From: Chloroflexota bacterium
GTDB lineage: Bacteria > Chloroflexota > UBA5177 > JANWHV01
Direction of reading: 5' to 3'
NCBI GenBank assembly: GCA_025924845.1
Contig: JAICHN010000231.1
Coordinates: 1 to 8,311, forward strand
DNA length: 8,311 bases
This document shows, piece after piece, positions 1-4,468 of the stretch. Each line of letters opens with the position of its first letter. The first letter of the stretch is position 1. Both the position numbers and the translations under genes were made by a program. The notes below the pieces were generated by a model. It saw only the letters and a program-made list of their open reading frames with translations. It was not told the DNA's origin and ran no database searches.

Positions 1-926
1 AGAATGACTTCAAGTTCCATAACCTGGGCCTGGCTATCGTCGATGAGCAGCACCGTTTCGGGGTGGAACAGCGGGCGGCCCTCAAGGGGAAGGGCTTCAA
101 TCCCCATTTGCTGGTGATGACCGCGACCCCCATCCCGCGCACCCTGACCCTCACCATCTTCGGCGATCTCGACGTTTCGATTATCGGCGAGCGCCCTCCC
201 CATCGGCAGCCCGTGGACACGCGCTGGTCGCCGGTGGAGCGGCAGGCATTCGATCTGTTGCGTGAGCAAATCCAGGCCGGTCGCCAGGCATACATCATCT
301 GCCCCTTGGTCGAAGAATCGGAAGCGATCGAGGCCAAGGCGGCGGTGGCGGAAGGGAAACGCCTCCAGGAAGAGGTATTTGCCGATCTGCGTCTGGAGGT
401 GCTGCATGGAAAGCTGCGCCCCCAGGACAAGGAGACTATTCTGACTCGCTTCCGCGATGGCGAAATCGACATTTTGGTCGCCACATCGGTGGTGGAAGTG
501 GGGATCGACGTGCCGAACGCCACCGTGATGCTGGTGCAGGACGCCCAACGCTTCGGCCTGGCCCAGTTGCATCAGTTCCGCGGGCGAGTAGGACGAGGAG
601 CCGAGAAATCATATTGTCTGCTCCTGGCCGATGCGCGCAATCCAGGGGCCCGGGAGCGCTTACAGGCGCTGTGCGACACGGACGACGGATTTAGGCTGGC
701 CGAGGAGGATCTCAGGCTACGAGGGCCGGGTGAGTTCTGGGGCACTCGCCAGAGCGGCCTCCCCGCTCTTCAGGTGGCGCAGGTTACCGATACGCGCACC
801 CTGGATCTGGCGCGGCGGATCGCGGAGGGCATTCTGGCCGACGATCCCCAGCTCACCGCCCCGAAGCACGCGGCGCTGGCGCGGGATCTGGGTCGGTTCT
901 GGGAGCAGGCGGCGGCGCCCAGCTAA
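1..926 (+). CDS. recG: ATP-dependent DNA helicase RecG, C-terminal part (5' end outside window)
   Basis: RecG is a superfamily 2 helicase that remodels stalled replication forks and branch-migrates Holliday junctions. The frame is open from position 3, giving 307 residues to the TAA at 924-926; full RecG is about 700-800 residues, so the N-terminal wedge domain and Walker A motif lie upstream of the window. Visible motifs in order are the DEQHRFG box (motif II, nt 42-62), TATPIPRT (motif III, nt 120-143), the DILVATSVVEVGIDVPNA segment (motif V, about nt 468-521) and QFRGRVGRG (motif VI, nt 573-599). The signature LRGPGEFWGTRQSG follows near nt 717-758 and is typical of the RecG C-terminal region; together with DEQHRFG and TATPIPRT it points to RecG rather than the related helicase Mfd. 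No truncation or frameshift is seen at the 3' end. No strong rho-independent terminator follows. Confidence 0.97.
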   Translation, partial: NDFKFHNLGLAIVDEQHRFGVEQRAALKGKGFNPHLLVMTATPIPRTLTLTIFGDLDVSIIGERPPHRQPVDTRWSPVERQAFDLLREQIQAGRQAYIICPLVEESEAIEAKAAVAEGKRLQEEVFADLRLEVLHGKLRPQDKETILTRFRDGEIDILVATSVVEVGIDVPNATVMLVQDAQRFGLAQLHQFRGRVGRGAEKSYCLLLADARNPGARERLQALCDTDDGFRLAEEDLRLRGPGEFWGTRQSGLPALQVAQVTDTRTLDLARRIAEGILADDPQLTAPKHAALARDLGRFWEQAAAPS

Positions 927-1043
927 ATGCTTCCCCCGAGATCCGGCGGCACGGATATGGCGAGCACCTCTGGATGCATGCCGCAACCGCAAGCCGGAAG
1001 CAAGTAGGGGACCGCTTTACCTGCCTATACGTCTAAACGCGCA

Positions 1044-1052
1044 TGGTACACT
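1044..1052 (+). promoter_or_regulatory. Candidate extended -10 promoter for the Uma2 gene
   Basis: The sequence TGG-TACACT (TGN plus a -10 matching TATAAT at 4 of 6) lies about 39 bp before the chosen start codon at 1091. It would give a leader of roughly 32 nt. No good -35 box sits 16-18 bp upstream (CCTATA at 1024-1029), so the call rests on the extended -10 form only. Confidence 0.3.
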
Positions 1053-1079
1053 GGCGATGGCGACGGGAACCGGCGACTC

Positions 1080-1085
1080 GGAGAG
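1080..1085 (+). promoter_or_regulatory. Shine-Dalgarno for the Uma2 gene
   Basis: GGAGAG lies 5 nt before ATG 1091. This decides the start against the in-frame ATG at 1043, which has no comparable site and would add 16 arginine-rich residues not expected in the family. Confidence 0.65.
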
Positions 1086-1090
1086 CATCC

Positions 1091-1813
1091 ATGGCAATCG
1101 AGATTCTGAAGCATAGTCCATGGCGTGTAGCCACCTATGTGCCGAACGAGCGGGAGACCCAGATCCTGGGCGGCAATCAGACGCACGCCTCGGTGGGCAT
1201 CAACCTGTACCAGACGCTGCGCACCTACGCGGCGCGCTTGGGTGTGCTCTGGTTGGTCCGCTTCGAGGCGGAGTTGCACTATCCGCGAACGGACGGAACG
1301 ACCGGGGTGTTTTACCCCGATGTGTTCATGACGCCGGAGGTGGTGGTCGACGACCAGGAGCCCTACGACGTAAGCAGAGTGGGCACGCCGCCCGGGTTAG
1401 TGGTGGAGATTGCCTCCAAGAAGACAGTGCGACGGGACGTGGGACCCAAGCGGCAGGCGTACGCGGAACTGGGGGTGACGGAGTATCTCACCTTCGACCC
1501 GCGGTGGGGCAAGGGCTTGGCGTTGCACGGCTATCGGCTGCTCAGTCAGGGGCGCTACCGGGAGATTACGCCGTTGCCGGAAGGGGGCGTGTGGCTGGAG
1601 ACGGTCGGCTTGCGGGTTGAGGCGGAGCAGGCGACCGACGCGCTGCGCGGGCCGCTGTTGCGGCTGACGACGAGAGACGGTCGGCGGCTGCTCCACCTTG
1701 ACGAGGAGGCCGAGGCGCGCGAGGCGGCCGAGGAGGCGCGGGACGCGGCCGAGGCCGAGGTTGCCCGGCTGCGGGCGCTGCTGGGTGACGCCGATCACCG
1801 ACCTTCATCCTGA
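1091..1813 (+). CDS. Uma2 family (DUF820) restriction-endonuclease-like protein with C-terminal coiled coil
   Basis: The product is 240 residues and has the Uma2 pattern of the PD-(D/E)XK nuclease superfamily. An N-terminal helical region holds the family-like GGNQTHASVG segment (about 27-36). Strand residues YPDVF follow with P76-D77, then VVEIAS (E106, S109), D116, K120 and the typical GVTEYLTFDP block (128-137). D77, E106 and K120 are the likely metal and catalytic residues by family analogy. Residues about 202-231 are Glu/Ala/Arg-rich with regular heptad-like spacing (DEEAEAREAAEEARDAAEAE) and probably form a coiled coil for self-association, a tail seen on many Uma2 proteins. Cellular function is not established for most members; many genomes of Cyanobacteria and Chloroflexota carry numerous copies. 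No partner methylase or toxin-antitoxin gene lies beside it. The start follows a GGAGAG ribosome site. The fold call is firm, but activity and target are unknown. Confidence 0.9.
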   Translation: MAIEILKHSPWRVATYVPNERETQILGGNQTHASVGINLYQTLRTYAARLGVLWLVRFEAELHYPRTDGTTGVFYPDVFMTPEVVVDDQEPYDVSRVGTPPGLVVEIASKKTVRRDVGPKRQAYAELGVTEYLTFDPRWGKGLALHGYRLLSQGRYREITPLPEGGVWLETVGLRVEAEQATDALRGPLLRLTTRDGRRLLHLDEEAEAREAAEEARDAAEAEVARLRALLGDADHRPSS

Positions 1814-1817
1814 AGCA

Positions 1818-1861
1818 CCACCGGTGGAACGCCTCGCGACGACGCCTACTTCGTCGGTCGC
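1818..1861. terminator. Dyads in the convergent gap between the Uma2 and permease genes
   Basis: Two dyads fill most of the 81-bp gap between the converging genes. A perfect 10-bp palindrome CCACCGGTGG spans 1818-1827. A stem-loop follows with arms GCGACGACG (1836-1844) and CGTC-G-GTCGC (1852-1861, one bulged G) around a 7-nt loop. Neither strand has a T-run after the stem, so this is not a textbook intrinsic terminator. The position between two 3' ends makes a bidirectional 3'-end structure plausible. Confidence 0.35.
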
Positions 1862-1894
1862 CTCAGCTTTCCTCACGGCGCCGCCCACGACCAT

Positions 1895-2632
1895 TTACTC
1901 CGTCTCGGCCAACGTCCACGACGCCGCCGCCAGAAGGAGCAGGCTGTAAGCAACCAATACCGCGATATCGCCGCCCCTGTCGGCGAGGCTACCGCCATGC
2001 GCGATCAGCACCTGAATGACGCGGTTCGCGTAGTAAAGAGGAAGCAACCGGCCCAATAGTTGCGCCCATTCAGGCAGTCGGCTAACGTCAACCAGGAGGC
2101 CGGACAGAAAGACTGACGGCACTACCACAAGCGGGATAAACGGAAAAACCTGTGCCGCGTTGCGGGCAAAGGTCGAGATAAAGATGCCGAGCATCACCGA
2201 GGCGATGGCCAGGAGCCACACCACGATGAAGAGCGCGACCAAGGTTGTCGCGGTGTAGGAGAGGTTGAACAAGATAAGCACCTCGGTTACGGCGGCGACC
2301 GCTTGCAGGGTGGCGAGCCCAAGATAGCCGAGCAGGTAGCCGCCGAGAATCTCGGGCCGACGGTAGCCGTTGATCAACATGCGCTCTAACCTGCCCTCGG
2401 TTCGCTCCTGCACGAGGATGATGGCGCACAGGAGGAAGGCAAGGAAATGCACCAGGAAGGCGGCGATCGGCACGGCATAGCGGGCCACGTTGAAGCCTGG
2501 GGGCATCGTATCGAGGAATAGCTTGAGTAGATAGATGATCACCAACGGGGCCACGACCGAGAGGATCAGGAGACGCCTATCGTGCGCAAGTTGGGTCAGG
2601 ACGCGGCGCGCCACGGCAAGGGTGTGGGTCAC
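1895..2632 (-). CDS. ABC-2 type transporter permease
   Basis: This is a 245-residue integral membrane protein, the pore subunit of an ABC-2 exporter, presumably acting as a homodimer with the ATPase encoded just upstream. Six hydrophobic segments are seen at about 21-41, 53-74, 94-123, 129-153, 159-181 and 222-242. The segment after the second, QERTEGRLERMLINGYRRPE (75-94), matches the cytoplasmic coupling region of ABC-2 permeases. FLSGLL-VDVSRLPEW-AQLLGRLLPLYYANR (175-204) matches their conserved region before the last helix. The short loop after helix 1 suits DrrB-like permeases more than YbhS/YbhR types, which have a large external domain. The start is GTG at 2632-2630, overlapping the ATPase stop in a GTGA tetranucleotide, with an AGGATGAG ribosome site just ahead, so translation is probably coupled. 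It ends in TAA at 1897-1895. The exported substrate cannot be read from the sequence. Confidence 0.92.
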   Translation of the reverse strand: MTHTLAVARRVLTQLAHDRRLLILSVVAPLVIIYLLKLFLDTMPPGFNVARYAVPIAAFLVHFLAFLLCAIILVQERTEGRLERMLINGYRRPEILGGYLLGYLGLATLQAVAAVTEVLILFNLSYTATTLVALFIVVWLLAIASVMLGIFISTFARNAAQVFPFIPLVVVPSVFLSGLLVDVSRLPEWAQLLGRLLPLYYANRVIQVLIAHGGSLADRGGDIAVLVAYSLLLLAAASWTLAETE

Positions 2633-3489
2633 ACTCGCTCATCCTTTCGCCCACCGGCGATCAGGCCAAAGATCACCGTTTCAAGGGTATCCCGTTCAAC
2701 CTCGACCGCCGTGACATCCGAGGCCAGACCATTCGCCTGCAGGGCCGCCGCCAGATCTTCCGGATGCCCTCCGATGGTCCGCCGCTCCCGTGCGGCGCCT
2801 CGATGGAACGTGAGGTGGGTTTTACCGCAGGCAAGGATGGCGCGCGGCGTATCGGCGATAATTGTTTCGCCGGCACGGACCACGGCCACCTGATCGCAGA
2901 GCAGCGCCTCGTCCATCAGGTGAGTGCTGATGAACAGGGTGACGCCGCTCGCGGCCAACTCACGGAAGCTGTGCCAGAAGCGGGCACGCAGCAGAGGATC
3001 GACTGCCGCCGTAGGTTCGTCGAGAAAAAGGACGCGCGGGCGATGGACGAGCGCGCAGGCCAGGGAGAGGCGTCTTTGCATGCCGCCCGAGAAGGTTCGG
3101 ACGGGGTCATTGGCCCGGTCGGTGAGTTCGGTAAGCTCAAGTACGTCCCGGACGCGCGCCGTGAGGTCCGGCAGATCGTGGGCGCGGGCAAAGAAGGCAA
3201 TGTTCCCCCGGGCCGAGAGGTCGGCGTAGAGCGCGGGCGCCTGAGGCATGTAGCCGATTACTCGGCGCAGGCGGCGCCGGTCGCGCAACGGATCGTAGCC
3301 GAGCACACGCGCCGCGCCTGACGACGGAGTCAGGGCGCCCACGAGCGCCTTGATCAAGGTTGACTTGCCGGCGCCGTTGGGACCGAGCAAGCCGAAGACG
3401 GTCCCCGCCGCGACGGTCAGATTGAGGTCGTGCAGCGCCCTGATGGCGCCATAATGCTTGCTTAGCCCGTCGACGACGATCGCATCCAT
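2629..3489 (-). CDS. ABC-2 type transporter ATP-binding protein (drug/lipid exporter family)
   Basis: This 286-residue cytoplasmic ATPase powers the adjacent permease. All ABC motifs are intact: Walker A GPNGAGKST (36-44), Q-loop Q83 in GYMPQ, signature FSGGMQRR (133-140), Walker B VLFLDEPT (153-160) with D156 and catalytic E157, D-loop AAVDP (161-165) and switch histidine H190 in ISTHLMDEA. The spacing matches the DrrA/CcmA-like exporter class. The last 60 residues (after about 225) are a less conserved tail, as in DrrA relatives. The start ATG (3489-3487) shares its first base with the TGA stop of the TetR gene (TGATG). AAGGTG (3500-3495) lies 5 nt ahead as a ribosome site inside that gene. 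The 3' end overlaps the permease start. Order and overlaps make this the middle gene of a three-gene operon. Substrate is unknown; drug, lipid or metabolite export are all possible. Confidence 0.95.
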   Translation of the reverse strand: MDAIVVDGLSKHYGAIRALHDLNLTVAAGTVFGLLGPNGAGKSTLIKALVGALTPSSGAARVLGYDPLRDRRRLRRVIGYMPQAPALYADLSARGNIAFFARAHDLPDLTARVRDVLELTELTDRANDPVRTFSGGMQRRLSLACALVHRPRVLFLDEPTAAVDPLLRARFWHSFRELAASGVTLFISTHLMDEALLCDQVAVVRAGETIIADTPRAILACGKTHLTFHRGAARERRTIGGHPEDLAAALQANGLASDVTAVEVERDTLETVIFGLIAGGRKDERV

Positions 3490-4142
3490 CAGGGCACCTT
3501 TTTTCCTGTAGATGGTTGATCGTGGGGAGATTCGCCGCGTAAGCCGCGCAGGAAGATGTCGACCGCGGTGGCGACATGGTCCGCGTTGCTCGGTCCTCCC
3601 TCGGCCAAGGCGGGCATGAGTCCCAGCCCTGCCGCCTGGGGCAGGAGCATACCGATAAAGGCGCGGGCGGCGGATGACGTATTATGCGGACGCAGCCGCC
3701 CGAGCTCGATCTGACGTTCAAGGTAGGCGGTAAGGAAGGCCAGGATGCGTTTGGGACCGGCGGCGACGAGGGCGCCGGCCAACTCCTGGTGCCGGAGCGC
3801 TTCGCCGATCACCAGGCGGAGTAGGCGCTGCGCCAGTGGACTACCGGCCGTGGCCAGGAAGGCATTGGCAAGCCCGGGAAGAACCTCCTCGGGCGGCGAA
3901 TCCAGCATCGACTCTGGGGCGGCGATCGCACGCAGAATGGGCGCCTGTTCACCGAGTACAGCCTGGAACAGCGCCTCCTTGGTGGGGAAGTACCAGTAGA
4001 TGAGGGCGGAGGATTGCAGGCGGGCAGCGCGGGCGATGCTTTTGATCGTGGCGCCGCGAAACCCCTTGGCCGCGAACTCCGCGAAGGCGGCGTCGAGAAT
4101 CCGGGCGCGGCGGTCGGGTGAATCAGGTGAGTCACTGCTCAT
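3489..4142 (-). CDS. TetR/AcrR family transcriptional regulator
   Basis: The product is 217 residues, the usual TetR size. Residues 11-57 form the N-terminal DNA-binding domain: RRARILDAAFAEFAAKGF (11-28) is helix 1, and TIKSIARAARLQSSALIYWYF (32-52) is the helix-turn-helix ending in the family hallmark YWYF, followed by PTKEALF. The rest (about 60-210) is the variable helical ligand-binding and dimer domain, including RLLRLVIGEALRHQELAGAL, so the inducer cannot be predicted. As first gene of an operon with an ABC-2 exporter it most likely represses the pump and itself, a layout like CecR with its ABC genes in E. coli. ATG 4142 is chosen because the in-frame upstream ATG at 4304 would place the promoter and operator dyads inside the coding sequence. 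Its ribosome site is weak (AAGAAG, 9 nt ahead). The 3' end is TGA, overlapping the ATPase start. Confidence 0.93.
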   Translation of the reverse strand: MSSDSPDSPDRRARILDAAFAEFAAKGFRGATIKSIARAARLQSSALIYWYFPTKEALFQAVLGEQAPILRAIAAPESMLDSPPEEVLPGLANAFLATAGSPLAQRLLRLVIGEALRHQELAGALVAAGPKRILAFLTAYLERQIELGRLRPHNTSSAARAFIGMLLPQAAGLGLMPALAEGGPSNADHVATAVDIFLRGLRGESPHDQPSTGKKVP

Positions 4143-4154
4143 GATGCGGGTCTT

Positions 4155-4176
4155 CTTGATTAGTCGATCAATCAAG
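4155..4176. promoter_or_regulatory. Operator-like dyad 1 for the TetR regulator
   Basis: This is an imperfect 22-bp palindrome: 7-bp arms CTTGATT (4155-4161) and AATCAAG (4170-4176) around a centre that includes TCGA, with 18 of 22 positions symmetric. It covers the predicted transcription start of the operon. On the minus strand it contains GATCGACTAATCAAG, which matches dyad 2 on the plus strand at 12 of 15 positions. A repeated dyad over a promoter beside a TetR gene is what an autoregulatory operator looks like. Binding is inferred. Confidence 0.6.
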
Positions 4177-4179
4177 GAC

Positions 4180-4208
4180 ACTCTACACCGACTTGATCGT
4201 TTAGTCAA
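4180..4208 (-). promoter_or_regulatory. Sigma-70-type promoter of the TetR-ABC operon
   Basis: On the minus strand, TTGACT (4208-4203, 5 of 6 to TTGACA) and TAGAGT (4185-4180, 4 of 6 to TATAAT) are separated by exactly 17 bp. Transcription would start near 4173, giving a leader of about 30 nt before ATG 4142. The -35 box lies inside operator-like dyad 2 and the start point inside dyad 1, so a bound repressor would block RNA polymerase. Confidence 0.6.
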
Positions 4209-4209
4209 G
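4192..4209. promoter_or_regulatory. Operator-like dyad 2 overlapping the -35 box
   Basis: The arms CTTGA (4192-4196) and TCAAG (4205-4209) flank an 8-bp centre. The arms match the outer arms of dyad 1. The stretch GATCGTTTAGTCAAG (4195-4209) also matches the opposite strand of dyad 1 at 12 of 15 positions, so the two sites are related copies in opposite orientation. It is probably a second binding site for the TetR regulator. Confidence 0.5.
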
Positions 4210-4340
4210 AGGATGGATTTACCGAAAATCGCCAAAACCGGAAGCGATATTATCGTATGGCATATACAACCCGGGAATGTACGTGTATGCTGTGTCACAA
4301 GCATGGATTAACGCCTGCTCGATGTGCCGGTTCGGGGTTG

Positions 4341-4359
4341 CTGTCGCGTCCGGCGACAG
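4341..4359 (+). other. Hairpin in the presumed leader of the giant ORF
   Basis: A perfect 7-bp inverted repeat, CTGTCGC and GCGACAG, surrounds the 5-nt loop GTCCG. It ends about 110 nt before the start codon. No T-run follows, so it is not a plain terminator. It may be a leader structure or a chance dyad. Confidence 0.3.
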
Positions 4360-4456
4360 GCTCGGCCGGTATTCTTGTCTGTTCGGTTCCGGCTATCTGG
4401 ACGGGTTACCCCTCATCCCCACCCTTGCCGGTACCGCGTGCGGTCCCCGCCTGATT

Positions 4457-4461
4457 GGAGG
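4457..4461 (+). promoter_or_regulatory. Shine-Dalgarno of the giant ORF
   Basis: GGAGG is placed 7 nt before ATG 4469, which is ideal. The in-frame GTG at 4466 would be only 4 nt away, so ATG is preferred. This site is the main support for the start of the long frame. Confidence 0.75.
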
Positions 4462-4468
4462 CCTCGTG

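Larger units (their letters stand above)
927..1090. other. Intergenic spacer between recG and the Uma2 gene
   Basis: This is 164 bp with no convincing gene. It holds weak dyads, for example ATCCG with CGGAT six bases apart around 945-960, but no stem followed by a T-run, so I cannot place a recG terminator. The 3' half is less GC-rich and carries the candidate promoter listed separately. The gap suggests that the downstream gene is transcribed on its own and is not in an operon with recG. Confidence 0.5.
4143..4468. other. Divergent intergenic region between the TetR operon and the giant ORF
   Basis: This is 326 bp with no supported gene. The TetR-proximal part (about 4155-4310) is noticeably AT-richer than its surroundings and holds the operon promoter and two operator-like dyads. 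Further on are a bulged dyad ATGC-TGTGTCACA-A-GCAT (4287-4304) and a perfect 7-bp hairpin in the presumed leader of the giant gene (4341-4359). For the + strand I find only weak -10 candidates, such as TATTAT at 4248-4253, without a matching -35, so that promoter is not assigned. Confidence 0.6.

Noticed and set aside
1..926. RecG fragment as a pseudogene
   Set aside because: The frame is open from the first complete codon to a natural end with all expected motifs. It is partial only because the window starts inside it.
1043..1090. Upstream ATG at 1043 as start of the Uma2 protein
   Set aside because: It overlaps the candidate -10 box and has no ribosome site, whereas ATG 1091 has GGAGAG at 5 nt and gives the usual family N-terminus.
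1120..1620. A 166-codon plus-strand frame inside the Uma2 gene
   Set aside because: It is a shifted frame of the Uma2 coding sequence with Gly/Arg/Ala-rich translation and no start signal.
2764..3321. A 185-codon plus-strand frame opposite the ABC ATPase
   Set aside because: The minus-strand frame carries every ABC ATPase motif. The opposite frame has no family resemblance.
4143..4304. N-terminal extension of the TetR protein to the ATG at 4304
   Set aside because: It would place the -35, -10 and both operator-like dyads inside the gene and add 54 residues ahead of a domain that normally sits near the N-terminus.
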